Positions 33,896 to 43,959 are shown, counted from the first letter of the stretch. The stretch: 64,000 nucleotides of DNA from Jeotgalicoccus aerolatus (GCF_014635205.1 NZ_BMCN01000001.1:1-64000); one strand, 5' to 3'. The notes: generated by a model from the letters alone, not told the origin. Made by a program: numbers and translations.

Positions 33896-35218
33896 ATGAA
33901 GGTAGGTAACAAACTCACACTCTATATTGTAATCGCTTTAATTGCCGGTATAGCAGTGGGTTCAATATTTAATACAATGGCGGATGCCGCTTGGGTACAA
34001 TGGATAGATCAGTATATTTTTAACGTTTTAGGACAGATATTCTTAAACCTTATATTTATGGTTGTAGTGCCTGTCGTATTCATCTCTATAGTTCTTGGTG
34101 TTGTCAGTGTCGGCGACCCGAAAACATTAGGATTAATCGGAATCAAAACAATGATCTTTTACTTAGCAACAACAGCGATTGCAATTTCATTAGCAATCGG
34201 GATTGCATTAGTACTCCAGCCGGGTGAAGGTCAGGCGGACTTACTGAATACCGAAGAAGTATCGGAGTACCGCTCGACTGAACTTGAAGGCGGAGATACA
34301 GAACTCGCTATGGAAACGACGTTTGACCAGACATTAATTAATATCATTCCGGATAACTTATTTATGGCAATGGCGGAGCAGAACATGCTTCAGATTATCG
34401 CTTTCGCTATTTTCATCGGTGTCGGACTAATTGCAGTTAAAGAAAAAGCAAGCGGTATAATTAAGCTGTTTGAACAGGCGAATGAAGTGATCATGTGGAT
34501 TGTACTGGCGATTATGAAATACTTTGCAGCGCTCGGTGCATTCGGTTTAGTCGCAACAGCATTTACACAGGCGGGCTTCGGCGCAATTCAGCAGCTCGGT
34601 ATGTACTTTATCTGTGTGCTGCTGGCACTATTCATTCACTTTGCAGTAGTGTACGGTTCTGTCGTACAGTTCCTTGGTAAACATAGTTTCGTATGGTTTA
34701 TTAAACAGTTTATGCCTGCGATGACAGTGGCATTCAGTACATCATCATCCAGTGCCGTATTACCGGTATCATTGGAAACTGCACAGAATAAATTAGGTAT
34801 CAGAAAGAGTATTTCATCTTTCGTACAGCCTTTAGGTGCAACGGTGAACATGGACGGTACAGCAATTATGCAAGGGGTGGCGACAGTATTTATCGCACAG
34901 CTGTCCGGAATTGATTTAACAATCGGCCAAATGGCGACAGTTGTTATTATCGCGACGATTGCTAGTATTGGTACAGCAGGTGTACCAGGTGTCGGCCTTG
35001 TTATGCTGGCGATGGTACTGACAGCGGTTGGACTTGATCCTGCTGCCATCGGTATTATTATCGGTATTGACCGTCTGCTTGATATGACTCGTACATCAGT
35101 CAATATTACAGGTGATGCGACAATCGCACTCGTCATTGATCACCAGCAAAACGTTAAAGAAGGCAAGTTCATTAAAGGACAAAGTAAATATGTCGAAGGT
35201 GAAATTGTAAATAAATAA
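33896..35218 (+). CDS. Dicarboxylate/amino acid:cation symporter (GltT/GltP-like)
   Basis: 440 residues, DAACS family with eight membrane helices and two re-entrant hairpins. The hairpin-1 serine stretch reads AFSTSSSSAVLP; the helix-7 sodium-binding NMDGTA motif follows, and MTRTSVNITGDA with the substrate-binding Asp and Arg lies near the C terminus. Takes up glutamate, aspartate or C4-dicarboxylates with Na+ or H+. Single-gene unit with a good terminator. Confidence 0.93.
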   Translation: MKVGNKLTLYIVIALIAGIAVGSIFNTMADAAWVQWIDQYIFNVLGQIFLNLIFMVVVPVVFISIVLGVVSVGDPKTLGLIGIKTMIFYLATTAIAISLAIGIALVLQPGEGQADLLNTEEVSEYRSTELEGGDTELAMETTFDQTLINIIPDNLFMAMAEQNMLQIIAFAIFIGVGLIAVKEKASGIIKLFEQANEVIMWIVLAIMKYFAALGAFGLVATAFTQAGFGAIQQLGMYFICVLLALFIHFAVVYGSVVQFLGKHSFVWFIKQFMPAMTVAFSTSSSSAVLPVSLETAQNKLGIRKSISSFVQPLGATVNMDGTAIMQGVATVFIAQLSGIDLTIGQMATVVIIATIASIGTAGVPGVGLVMLAMVLTAVGLDPAAIGIIIGIDRLLDMTRTSVNITGDATIALVIDHQQNVKEGKFIKGQSKYVEGEIVNK

Positions 35219-35227
35219 GTACATCTA

Positions 35228-35268
35228 AGTATGAATGAGAACTGAGACTTCTCATTCATACTTTTTTT
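35228..35268 (+). terminator. Terminator of the symporter gene
   Basis: 14-bp stem AGTATGAATGAGAA/TTCTCATTCATACT, 7-nt loop, then seven T. Confidence 0.92.
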
Positions 35269-35339
35269 GTTTTTAAGCAGAATGAAAGAAAATGTTCAAT
35301 AGTGAATAATTAGTGAATTTTTTCCTAATCTCTTTAAAA

Positions 35340-35384
35340 TGTAATGATTATCAATTACAATGTATATCAGGTAAATTGATATAC
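35340..35384. promoter_or_regulatory. Two palindromes before the XRE regulator gene
   Basis: Palindrome 1: TGTAATGATTATCAATTACA (35340-35359) with TGTAAT/ATTACA arms, also a weak Fur-box match. Palindrome 2: GTATATCA (35362-35369) and TGATATAC (35377-35384). They lie 50-95 nt before the gene, a fit for autoregulation by the XRE protein, metal control, or both. Confidence 0.5.
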
Positions 35385-35433
35385 GAGCATGATTGATTAG
35401 TTTTAATCGCAGTGCTATGAAGGGACGATTTTA

Positions 35434-35880
35434 ATGGATAAGCAGGAATTTACAGAAATTCTACAGTCGAAGTTCAAGATAGTAAGAACGGAGGCTGGAT
35501 ACACCCAGGATGCTATGAGTCATACCATTGGATTATCCAAAAAGACGCTGGTACAAATAGAAAAAGAGCGGATCTTGCCTAACTGGACAACATGTGTTTC
35601 GCTTTGTGCACTGTTTAGAGATAGTGAAGTACTGACGAATATTTTTGGCGGCGATCCGTTGGAGCTGACACAAGTGTTGTCACGCGGCTCAGCGATATAC
35701 CCAAACTATGATAAAGAAAATATATACTGGGAAACACTCGAATCGAATAACGGTTACAAAATGGAATTCAACAAAACAAATTCTATTTACAGAGTATTAA
35801 ATGCAAATAACCAGCCGGTTCACGCATCTTATATTGAAAGAGAAATACGCACTTACTTTGAACGTAAAAGCAATCGATAA
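35434..35880 (+). CDS. XRE-family helix-turn-helix regulator
   Basis: 148 residues. HTH_3/XRE domain at about 10-65 (FKIVRTEAGYTQDAMSHTIG, then the recognition helix SKKTLVQIEKER); the C-terminal 80 residues are unlike known ligand domains, with a WETLESNNGYKMEFNK region. The start has AAGGGA upstream. It is a stand-alone gene with a terminator. The intergenic palindromes before it may be its own operators. Regulon unknown. Confidence 0.85.
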   Translation: MDKQEFTEILQSKFKIVRTEAGYTQDAMSHTIGLSKKTLVQIEKERILPNWTTCVSLCALFRDSEVLTNIFGGDPLELTQVLSRGSAIYPNYDKENIYWETLESNNGYKMEFNKTNSIYRVLNANNQPVHASYIEREIRTYFERKSNR

Positions 35881-35883
35881 ATT

Positions 35884-35912
35884 AAAGCACCCAGCAGGGT
35901 GCTTTTTCTTTT
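35884..35912 (+). terminator. Terminator of the XRE gene
   Basis: AAAGCACCC/GGGTGCTTT stem, AGCA loop, T-rich tail. Confidence 0.9.
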
Positions 35913-35963
35913 ATTTATGTAAATAGTAATATATAGTTATGTAGTTGAATAAGAGGTGAGAAT

Positions 35964-37094
35964 ATGAATCCAGTCATTCAGGTTCTTCTGATGGCACTGA
36001 TCGGTGCACTGATCGGGGGAATGACTAATACAATCGCAATTAAGATGCTTTTTAGACCGTACGAAGCCAAATATTTATTTGGCAAACGGCTGCCGTTTAC
36101 ACCGGGCGTCATTCCAATGAGACGTGAGGAAGCTTCGGCTAAACTTGGCGATATCATTACGGGTCACTTATTAACTCCGGAAGTATTCGAAGAAAAACTG
36201 AAGAGTCCGGAAACTGATCAATTGATTATGCATTTCATTGACAGACAAATAGAAACAATTGAGACAGAACGTCTGACACCGTCATATTTTTTAGAACGAT
36301 TGTCTTCAGGCTTGACTGATAAAATTGTTTTATCTTTTAATGAAGAAATACGTTTAAAAGTGTCTGAAGAAGGCAATAAGCTCTATGGCAGAACCATTGA
36401 CGATATAATGCCGCCGGACGCTTTAAATGCTGTCGACAGCAAAGTTGCGCATTTGGCTTATGATATCAATGACAAATTGGTTCAATATATATCATCGGAT
36501 AAAGGATACAGCGATATTTACACTATGGTGGATGAGCTTACAGAAAACCGCGGCCGCCTGGCACGGAGTTTGAAGTACATTATGACGAAAGACTCGCTCA
36601 CTGAACGTGTTCAGTCCGAACTGCTGAAACTCATTCAGCAGGAAAAAATGATTAATATTGAAAACCGCGTGATTGAAGATGAATATAATAAAATAAAGCA
36701 GAGCGAATTGCAGGAACTGACGACGCATTCAGATCTGGATAATATTTTAAACAGTATAATCAAGGTGCTGCAGGAAAAAATTGATATTAGAGAAATATTA
36801 AACACACCGATTACAGACTTTAACAAAGAACTGTTTGACCGTTTTAAAAACTATGGAAAATACCAGCTGAAAGATAACTTTATCGAGTATTCAGGAAAAA
36901 ATATGAGCAAGATCATGAATAAATTGCAGCTGGCTGAAGTGATTAAAAAACAAATCGACAGTTTTGAACTTTCCAAAATGGAATCGCTCGTCATGGATGT
37001 TGCCAATAAAGAGTTCAAAATGATTATGCTGCTCGGCTATGTGCTCGGCGGAATTGTCGGAGTCGTACAAGGTGTAATAGTATTGTTTTTCTAA
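35964..37094 (+). CDS. DUF445 family membrane protein (YheB-like)
   Basis: 376 residues. A first membrane helix with the conserved GALIGGMTNTIAIKMLFRPY and TPGVIPMRREE, a long soluble helical middle, and a C-terminal membrane helix (LLGYVLGGIVGVVQGVIVLFF). DUF445 proteins are anchored at both ends, and B. subtilis YheB is found next to yheA, as here. Function unknown. Ribosome binding site GAGGTGAG. Confidence 0.9.
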   Translation: MNPVIQVLLMALIGALIGGMTNTIAIKMLFRPYEAKYLFGKRLPFTPGVIPMRREEASAKLGDIITGHLLTPEVFEEKLKSPETDQLIMHFIDRQIETIETERLTPSYFLERLSSGLTDKIVLSFNEEIRLKVSEEGNKLYGRTIDDIMPPDALNAVDSKVAHLAYDINDKLVQYISSDKGYSDIYTMVDELTENRGRLARSLKYIMTKDSLTERVQSELLKLIQQEKMINIENRVIEDEYNKIKQSELQELTTHSDLDNILNSIIKVLQEKIDIREILNTPITDFNKELFDRFKNYGKYQLKDNFIEYSGKNMSKIMNKLQLAEVIKKQIDSFELSKMESLVMDVANKEFKMIMLLGYVLGGIVGVVQGVIVLFF

Positions 37095-37147
37095 ATAGTA
37101 AATTTGTGTTAATGTAACACTATCAAACTAAAAGGAGTTTTATATTA

Positions 37148-37498
37148 ATGGTTAATGTATACGATCAGGCGAATGCACTTGAAAGTGCGTTACGTGAATC
37201 AGAAGAATTTCAACAAATGCAGGAACTTTACAGCAAAGTAAATGAGGATCCTGAATCTAAAAAAATGTTTGATGAATTTAGAGATATTCAAATGACTTTA
37301 CAGCAAAAACAAATGCAGGGTGAAGAGCTTTTAGAAGAAGAAATTCAGCAAGCTCAAACTTCAGCGCAAGAAATTGAGAACGATGAAAATATTAAAGGTT
37401 TAATGGAAGCTGAACAAAAAATGAGCCAGCTTATCCAGGATTTAAACCGTGTAATTATGAAGCCGATTGAAGAGCTTTACCAAATTAACAATCAATAA
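37148..37498 (+). CDS. yheA: YlbF/YmcA family protein (YheA)
   Basis: 116 residues, all-helical DUF964 (Com_YlbF) protein. Typical blocks are ALRESEEFQQMQELYSKV and EEIQQAQTSAQEIENDENI; a coiled-coil helical bundle is predicted. Relatives YlbF and YmcA act with YaaT on RNase Y and on phosphorelay control; YheA itself has no assigned function. It sits between yheB and yhaO as in Bacillus. Ends at a terminator. Confidence 0.9.
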   Translation: MVNVYDQANALESALRESEEFQQMQELYSKVNEDPESKKMFDEFRDIQMTLQQKQMQGEELLEEEIQQAQTSAQEIENDENIKGLMEAEQKMSQLIQDLNRVIMKPIEELYQINNQ

Positions 37499-37511
37499 TT
37501 AGAAAAAAGAG

Positions 37512-37541
37512 ATGAGAGGCCGTGCCGGCCTCTCATTTTTG
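37512..37541 (+). terminator. Terminator of yheA
   Basis: ATGAGAGGCC/GGCCTCTCAT stem, GTGCC loop, five-T tail. Confidence 0.9.
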
Positions 37542-37587
37542 TTATAATATTGAGGAATAGAGTTTTTGATATGAAAGGGTGACCCTT

Positions 37588-38772
37588 ATGGTTAAATTTA
37601 TCCATGCGGCAGACCTGCATCTGGACAGTCCGTTTAAATCCCGGTCTAAAATGCCAAATAATATACTGGAAATATTAATGACAAGTACATATAAAAGCGT
37701 ATCGCGCATGGTCGATTTCGCGATAAAAGAAAATGTTGATTTTATACTTATATCCGGCGATGTCTTCGATCAGTCGAACCGCTCTTTAAAATCAGAAATT
37801 TTCCTTAAAAAGGAATTTAGCCGATTAAAAGAAAAGGGTATATTCGTCTACATGATTCACGGCAATCACGATCCAATTTCGTCAGGTTTTAAAACAACCT
37901 GGCCCGATAACGTATCGGTATTTAAAGAAAATGTAGAAACTTATGAAATGCTGAGTTCAAAAGGCGAGCGTGTTTACCTCCACGGCTTCAGTTATCTGCT
38001 GGACGAATCATATGAGAACAAACTGGATGAATACCCGACCAATACTGATAACCGGGGAATTCACATCGGCCTGCTGCACGGCACTTATGCTAAAACAGTG
38101 TACGATGCCAAGCGCTATACCGAGTTTAATCTGGAGGCGCTGAATAATAAGCTTTATCACTACTGGGCACTCGGACATATACATGTTCGGTCACAGCTGT
38201 CAGACTTGCCCCAAGTTCATTATTCAGGAAACATTCAAGGGCGTCATAAAAATGAAACCGGAGAAAAAGGTTTCCTGCTCGTTCAAGGTGACGACGTATC
38301 TTTAAGAACTGACTTTGTACCCGTTCAAGAAGTGATCTTTGAAAATCTTGAACTTGATACTGACACACTAAGAAAAGAGGCGCTGTATCAAAAAATTGTT
38401 GAGTTTAAACAAAATCTTAGAGAACAGAGCAAATATATTGTCAATCTTCAGCTCAACTATGACGGCGAAGATGAAATCTCTCAAAGTGATTATGCTGAAC
38501 TGATGGAATTGCTGCAAGAAGATGAAGTGGATATCGACCAGTTTGTCTGGATTGATAATCTGAACGTCACGTATAATAATGAAGAGCAGATTGCACTTTT
38601 AAAAGATATTAAATCCAGTTACTCAGATAATGAAGAACTATTCAGAAGTGCGGTCAATACTTTATATATGGACCCAAATATTAACCGTTACTTGCCCCCA
38701 ATTAATGAAGTATCGCCTGATGAACTTCTTAAAATGGGCGAAGAACGTCTGAAAATGTTGATGAGGAAGTAG
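37588..38772 (+). CDS. yhaO: SbcD/Mre11-like metallophosphoesterase YhaO
   Basis: 394 residues. Calcineurin-like phosphoesterase of the Mre11/SbcD type: metal ligands in HAADLHLDSPF, SGDVFDQ, GNHDP, the later LLHGTYA and the ALGHIHVRS block; the capping domain follows. Together with the SbcC-like YhaN product 7 nt downstream it is expected to form a nuclease-ATPase complex for DNA end processing. The start at 37588 is preferred (GGGTG 7 nt before) over GTG 37579. Confidence 0.92.
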   Translation: MVKFIHAADLHLDSPFKSRSKMPNNILEILMTSTYKSVSRMVDFAIKENVDFILISGDVFDQSNRSLKSEIFLKKEFSRLKEKGIFVYMIHGNHDPISSGFKTTWPDNVSVFKENVETYEMLSSKGERVYLHGFSYLLDESYENKLDEYPTNTDNRGIHIGLLHGTYAKTVYDAKRYTEFNLEALNNKLYHYWALGHIHVRSQLSDLPQVHYSGNIQGRHKNETGEKGFLLVQGDDVSLRTDFVPVQEVIFENLELDTDTLRKEALYQKIVEFKQNLREQSKYIVNLQLNYDGEDEISQSDYAELMELLQEDEVDIDQFVWIDNLNVTYNNEEQIALLKDIKSSYSDNEELFRSAVNTLYMDPNINRYLPPINEVSPDELLKMGEERLKMLMRK

Positions 38773-38779
38773 TGAAAAT

Positions 38780-41707
38780 ATGAAAATCCTATCGGTGAAT
38801 ATATACGGCTACGGTAAAATTATAAAACAGGAATTCAATACCAATCAGGACTTCGTGCAGATATTCGGTGAAAATGAAGCAGGTAAATCGACGATGATGT
38901 CATTTATTCACTCGGTTTTATTCGGTTTCCCTACAAAGAAAGAACAGGAGCCGAGACGGGAGCCCCGTATGCACAATTTATACGGCGGCAAGCTGACTGT
39001 GAAATTTAAAGACGAACCAGAACCTGTTGAGATTGAACGTCTTAAAGGTAAAGTTCAGGGTGATGTGAAAGTTTACTTCAAAGACGGAACGAGTAAAGGT
39101 GAGGAATGGCTGACTAAAAAATTGAACTATATAGATAAGCGGACCTACCGCTCTATATTTTCATTTGACGTGCTCGGCCTTCAGGATATTCATAAGAATA
39201 TGACAGAAGACAAACTGCAGGAATATTTACTCCGTGCTGGTGCGCTCGGTTCTCACGAATATGATGAAATGCTCAGTGCCATCGACAAGGAACTGAAATC
39301 CCTGTACAAGAGAAACGGCATTAACCCTGTGATTAATACAGAACTACAGGATTTGAATGAATTAAGCGGTAAAATTCGAACGCTTGAAAAAAATGAAGAA
39401 GAGTATAAATCGCTGATTAACGATCAGCTGAAAACGCTGGAAAGTTTAAATGCTAAAAAACATGGCCTGAATCAGATGGAAATGATTCGCAAACAAAAGA
39501 TGAAGGAAGTTATGTATCACAAGGATATTAAGGACTGGAAGCAGCTTGAAAGCAAGTTGAACATAGAACCGGTCAACTTCCCTGAACGCGGTATAGAACG
39601 TTATGAATCACTCCGCAACCATGTTAAACAGTCTGCTAAAGATATCGGTCTTCGCCAGGAGAAGCTGAAAACACTCATAGCGGAAATTCAGCATGTTAAA
39701 CTGCCGGATAAATCAGTAGTCAGCTACTTGGAGGCACTGCAAAAAGAAGAGCCTGAAATTAAGCAGCAGAATTTGGAAGTCATGCGGCTGACAAATTCAA
39801 TTTCGAATTTAGAAAGTGATATTCTTAATCTGCAAAAAGATATCGGCTGGCAGCAGGAACATCCTGACGTTGATGATTCTAATATCGTCAGGGAATCGGT
39901 CCAGTCTCTCTTATCGAAATACGATGAAATTATGCTGGAAGAGCAGTATTTAATTCGTGAAATCGATCATTTAAGAGCAGATATTAAACAGCTGGATGCA
40001 GAAATTGAAGAATCCGAAAAAAATCAGATCGATGATACGAGAATGAAAAAGAAACGGGAAGTACTGGACCGGGAGTTTGAACTTGTAGAGAAAAAACGGA
40101 TGTATCAGCTGATTGAGAAAGATTACGAACGTGAAAAACGAGAACGCGACAGAGTGAAAAACTGGCAGGCGGCACTTATTATTTCAATTAGTGTTGTTGC
40201 GATTGCTATCGGTGTCATGTTTATCATCAACAACAGTTACTTATACGGCGGTCTTGGACTCGCTGTCGGTGCTGCAGCACTGTTTATACTCGTAGTAACG
40301 AATAACCGGGAACAGGACACACTGAAGACAGATTATCAGCAGGAAGTTGAAAATCTGCAGCAGAATATCGATGATTTAAAAGACGGCTATAATCTCGACT
40401 TTGATATCGATGATGCCAAAGATTTAAGACAGGAACTGAAAGGCCTCCGAGGGAAGCGCAATTCATTTTCTGTTAAACTGGATGATTTAAAACAAACGCT
40501 TTCAGTCAATGAGGCGAGTCAGGATCATTTAAATACCCAGCTGTCAGAAGCTAAAAATAAATTAAAAGTTAATCCAGAACTCGATGATAAATACATCGTC
40601 GATGCGATTTACACGATTCGTCAGATTAAACAAAAACGCCATCAGATTAACAAAGAAGATGAATCGAGAAATAATCTTTATAAACAATTGAATGACTTTG
40701 ACAGCCGTGTCAGCGAAGAAGTGAGCGGCTTAGGCATTCATTACAATAAGACTTCAGTTTTCCATGAAGCGGCACAGCTTGCGTCTAAATTAAGTAAAGA
40801 TGAGTCGAGATATTACAGTCTGCGTGAACAGGCTGACTTATTGGAAAATGAAATTACAGTGCTGGAAGAGCGTAACAGAACATCTCAAAAGGAACTGAAT
40901 CAGCTGCTCGATTATGTCGATGCAGATGATGAAGAAGAGTACTATTACTATGCTAGAAAGCATAATGAATATGTGAATAATGTCAACAGCTTTAAAGAAT
41001 TGAGCGATAAACTCGACGAAGAGCATTTCGATTACGATATGAGAAATGAGTTGTCGGGACGGCTTCTCGCTGATTTGAAAACAGATGAGGACAATATTAA
41101 TGGTCAAATTGATAATCTAAACGAACAAATTCAGCTGGAACAGCAGTCGCTCGTCGAAATTAATAACGAAATTAAAGTGCTCGAAAGCGACGGCAAGCTG
41201 AGTGAGCTCAATCACTTGTACGGTATGCGTAAAGGCGTTGTGCAAAGTCTGGCGGAGGAATATATGTCCCTGACATACATCCGTATTTTAATCGAGACAC
41301 ATATTAAAGCGATTAAAGACGAACGGCTGCCGATAGTTATTGAAGAGGCGAGGGAAACATTTGAGTTTGTGACTAAAGGCCGCTATATTAATGTTATCTA
41401 CAATGAAGAGGGCATTTATGTTAAACATAAAAACGGTCAGATTTTCCATCCTCTGGAACTGTCACAGTCGACGAAAGAAATGCTGTACATCAGCTTGCGT
41501 CTCAGCCTTATCAGAGCCTTAAAAGGCTACTATCAGCTGCCGATTATTATAGACGATGCATTCGTTCATTTCGACAGCGAACGTACAAAAACGATTCTTG
41601 ATTACTTTAGAAGTAAAACAGATGATCAGGTGCTGTACTTTACATGTAATTTAAATACAAGTATCCCATCTGCCCAAACGATTAAATTGAAAGAAAAAAC
41701 GAAGTAG
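38780..41707 (+). CDS. yhaN: SbcC/Rad50-like ATPase YhaN
   Basis: 975 residues. N-terminal ATP-binding half with Walker A GENEAGKST (about residues 33-41), long coiled coils interrupted near residue 455-510 by hydrophobic helices (IISISVVAIAIGVMFII and LGLAVGAAALFILVV), and C-terminal half with signature ELSQSTKEMLYI and Walker B LPIIIDDAFVHFD. The central membrane pair is typical of YhaN and distinguishes it from SbcC, suggesting a membrane-tethered DNA-end processing complex with YhaO. In operon yhaO-yhaN-yhaM. Confidence 0.92.
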   Translation: MKILSVNIYGYGKIIKQEFNTNQDFVQIFGENEAGKSTMMSFIHSVLFGFPTKKEQEPRREPRMHNLYGGKLTVKFKDEPEPVEIERLKGKVQGDVKVYFKDGTSKGEEWLTKKLNYIDKRTYRSIFSFDVLGLQDIHKNMTEDKLQEYLLRAGALGSHEYDEMLSAIDKELKSLYKRNGINPVINTELQDLNELSGKIRTLEKNEEEYKSLINDQLKTLESLNAKKHGLNQMEMIRKQKMKEVMYHKDIKDWKQLESKLNIEPVNFPERGIERYESLRNHVKQSAKDIGLRQEKLKTLIAEIQHVKLPDKSVVSYLEALQKEEPEIKQQNLEVMRLTNSISNLESDILNLQKDIGWQQEHPDVDDSNIVRESVQSLLSKYDEIMLEEQYLIREIDHLRADIKQLDAEIEESEKNQIDDTRMKKKREVLDREFELVEKKRMYQLIEKDYEREKRERDRVKNWQAALIISISVVAIAIGVMFIINNSYLYGGLGLAVGAAALFILVVTNNREQDTLKTDYQQEVENLQQNIDDLKDGYNLDFDIDDAKDLRQELKGLRGKRNSFSVKLDDLKQTLSVNEASQDHLNTQLSEAKNKLKVNPELDDKYIVDAIYTIRQIKQKRHQINKEDESRNNLYKQLNDFDSRVSEEVSGLGIHYNKTSVFHEAAQLASKLSKDESRYYSLREQADLLENEITVLEERNRTSQKELNQLLDYVDADDEEEYYYYARKHNEYVNNVNSFKELSDKLDEEHFDYDMRNELSGRLLADLKTDEDNINGQIDNLNEQIQLEQQSLVEINNEIKVLESDGKLSELNHLYGMRKGVVQSLAEEYMSLTYIRILIETHIKAIKDERLPIVIEEARETFEFVTKGRYINVIYNEEGIYVKHKNGQIFHPLELSQSTKEMLYISLRLSLIRALKGYYQLPIIIDDAFVHFDSERTKTILDYFRSKTDDQVLYFTCNLNTSIPSAQTIKLKEKTK

Positions 41708-41719
41708 GAGGGTTAAGTA

Positions 41720-42658
41720 GTGAATAATATTTCATCATTACAGCCTGGAGATTCAGTAGATACATTTTTCCTCATTAAACGCAGTCAGCAGGGTGTAACG
41801 ACCCAGGGTAAACCGTACATGACAATCGTGCTGCAGGACAGAACCGGTGAAGTAGAAGCGAAGCACTGGAACGTGTCGACTAAAGATATTGAAGTCCTTA
41901 TACCTGAGACGCTTGTAAAAGTGAAAGGTGATATCATCGACTATCGCGGCAAGAAGCAGATGAAAATTGCCAACTTCCGTCTTGCAACACCTGAAGACGG
42001 ACTGGAGGCAAAAGACTTCGTTGAAAAGGCGCCGATAGACGGCGATGAATTGTACGATAAAATTTTAGATTACTGTCTGAAGATAGAAAATGGCAGCTTA
42101 CAGCGTATTACACGCCAGCTGCTGACTAAGTATCGTAAAGAGTTCTCATACTTCCCAGCAGCCATGACGAACCACCATGACTTCGTTTCTGGTCTCGCAT
42201 ATCATGTGTATTATATGCTGCGAACAGCAGATGCCTTATGCGACATTTACCCGTCTTTAAACAGAAGCTTGCTGTTCAGCGGAATTATACTGCATGACTT
42301 AGGTAAAGTGAAAGAACTGAGCGGTCCGATTGGTACGACGTATACAAATGAAGGAAACTTACTCGGCCATATTGTAATTGGTACTGAAGAAATTACAAAA
42401 GTTGCTGACCAGCTGAATATCGAAGGTGAAGAGGTTATGCTTTTAAAACACTTAATACTGAGCCATCACGGTAAGCTGGAATACGGCTCACCAAAAGTGC
42501 CGATGATTAAAGAAGCAGAAATTCTGCACTTTATCGACAATATCGATGCCCGTGTGATGATGATGGATAAACATATCGAAAAGGCAGATAAAGGTAAGTT
42601 TACTGAAAGAATTTTCCCGCTGGAATCGCGTAATTTTTACCGTCCAGAAAGCTTTTAA
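41720..42658 (+). CDS. yhaM: 3'-5' exoribonuclease YhaM
   Basis: 312 residues. OB-fold nucleic-acid-binding domain (about 15-90) and an HD metal-dependent phosphohydrolase domain ([28 protein letters not shown] and later [12 protein letters not shown]). Trims RNA 3' ends and single-stranded DNA; the staphylococcal homologue was named Cbf1. The GTG start is preceded by TAGGAGGG. Last gene of the yhaONM set, before a strong terminator. Confidence 0.94.
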   Translation: MNNISSLQPGDSVDTFFLIKRSQQGVTTQGKPYMTIVLQDRTGEVEAKHWNVSTKDIEVLIPETLVKVKGDIIDYRGKKQMKIANFRLATPEDGLEAKDFVEKAPIDGDELYDKILDYCLKIENGSLQRITRQLLTKYRKEFSYFPAAMTNHHDFVSGLAYHVYYMLRTADALCDIYPSLNRSLLFSGIILHDLGKVKELSGPIGTTYTNEGNLLGHIVIGTEEITKVADQLNIEGEEVMLLKHLILSHHGKLEYGSPKVPMIKEAEILHFIDNIDARVMMMDKHIEKADKGKFTERIFPLESRNFYRPESF

Positions 42659-42669
42659 TGATTCAAATG

Positions 42670-42711
42670 AAAAAAGGTGCGCCGCAAAATAATTGCGGCG
42701 CACCTTTTTTT
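42670..42711. terminator. Bidirectional terminator between yhaM and prsA
   Basis: 18-bp stem AAAAAAGGTGCGCCGCAA/TTGCGGCGCACCTTTTTT with a 5-nt loop; A run and T run on either side serve both convergent genes. Confidence 0.95.
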
Positions 42712-42731
42712 ATACCGTGATTGAGTTAAAT

Positions 42732-43853
42732 TTACTGAGCGTCTTCTTCTGAATCTGCTTCTTCTGATTCATCAGTTTCTGCTGCCTCTTCTTCTTCAGC
42801 ATTTTCTTCAGTTGGTGCACCTTCAGATTCTTCTTCACTTGAAGCGTCTTCCTGCTGTGCATTTTCTAAAGCTTCGTCAGCATTTAAGAATGTATCTTCA
42901 ATATAAGTTTGAATTTCTTCATTCTCGAATGAGACATTATATTCTTCCATTAGATCGCGGTAGCCTTGTAAAGCTGCCTGTGGATCTTCCTGGATATTCT
43001 GGTTAACGATTTGTGTTTTAATCGTACGCAGTTCTTCTGCCGGTGTATCTTCGAGCGAAGCGTCTTCATTTAAAATAATGTGATAGCCGAATTGTGATTC
43101 AACAGGTTCAGAGATTTCTCCAGGTTCAAGGCCGAATAGAGCAGTTTCAAACTCTTCAACCATTTGTCCTTCGCTGACATAGCCTAAATCACCATTTTGC
43201 TGAGCACTGCCTGTATCATCTGAATGCTCAGTCGCCAATTCGCCGAAGTCTGCACCGTCATCCAGCTGTGCTTTTAAATCATCAGCTTGTGCTTTTGCTT
43301 CTTCTTTAGTCAGAGGCTCTTCAGCATCTTTACCCTCAGCGGCTTGTTCGCCTTCTTCACCGAATGATATAAGTATGTGTGATGCTTTTCTGACGCTGTC
43401 AAATGCTTCTTCATCTGTAATTTCAAAATAATCAGCGAAGTATAAATCATTTAAAGCATTTGATACACGCTGCTGTTTGTATGCGTCGACAGTCATTCCA
43501 GGCTGTGATTGCTGCAGCATCATCTGGAAATTATCTTCACCGCCGTACTGTTCAATTTCAGCATCTATCTGGTCATTTAATTCGTCCATATTAATTTCTT
43601 CACTGTATTTATCAGTTAGAACCTGATCTAATACAAGCTGGAATGTTTGGTTTGCGACTTGATTTGTACCGATTTGATTCAGTACGTCGTCGGAAGTAAT
43701 CTCACCCGCATCGCTTGTTGCGAGAACGTCTCCGAATTCAACTTCGCCTTCTTCAGTCGATGCTGAATCAGTATTTTCCTCACTGTCATTGCTGCATGCA
43801 GCTAGACTGACCAAACCTAAACCTAATATAAATGGCGCTAATTTCTTCTTCAT
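42732..43853 (-). CDS. prsA: Foldase PrsA lipoprotein
   Basis: 373 residues. Lipoprotein signal peptide ending in the lipobox LAAC (about residue 20), N-terminal chaperone helices, then a parvulin peptidyl-prolyl isomerase domain at about 155-250 (KASHILISF, NGDLGYVSEGQM, SQFGYHII). Assists folding of exported proteins outside the membrane. The C-terminal 50 residues are almost only Glu, Asp, Ala and Ser, much longer and more acidic than the usual staphylococcal tail, perhaps a cell-wall or salt adaptation. ATG at 43853 is preferred over TTG 43856. Confidence 0.94.
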   Translation of the reverse strand: MKKKLAPFILGLGLVSLAACSNDSEENTDSASTEEGEVEFGDVLATSDAGEITSDDVLNQIGTNQVANQTFQLVLDQVLTDKYSEEINMDELNDQIDAEIEQYGGEDNFQMMLQQSQPGMTVDAYKQQRVSNALNDLYFADYFEITDEEAFDSVRKASHILISFGEEGEQAAEGKDAEEPLTKEEAKAQADDLKAQLDDGADFGELATEHSDDTGSAQQNGDLGYVSEGQMVEEFETALFGLEPGEISEPVESQFGYHIILNEDASLEDTPAEELRTIKTQIVNQNIQEDPQAALQGYRDLMEEYNVSFENEEIQTYIEDTFLNADEALENAQQEDASSEEESEGAPTEENAEEEEAAETDESEEADSEEDAQ

Positions 43854-43896
43854 CAAATTTCTCCTCCCAGTTGCATATACAAGGCATAATATATCA

Positions 43897-43938
43897 TATA
43901 AAAAGACCGGTGCACAAATTAAAACACACCGGTCTTTG
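43897..43938 (-). terminator. Terminator of hit-ytxH
   Basis: Minus strand: AAAGACCGGTG (43937-43927) pairs with CACCGGTCTTT (43912-43902), followed by a T run. It separates the hit-ytxH transcript from prsA. Confidence 0.85.
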
Positions 43939-43959
43939 TAAATATTCAGTTTTTAATGA

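Noticed and set aside
37579-37587. GTG 37579 as start of yhaO
   Set aside because: It overlaps the ribosome binding site used by ATG 37588, which gives the family's normal N terminus.
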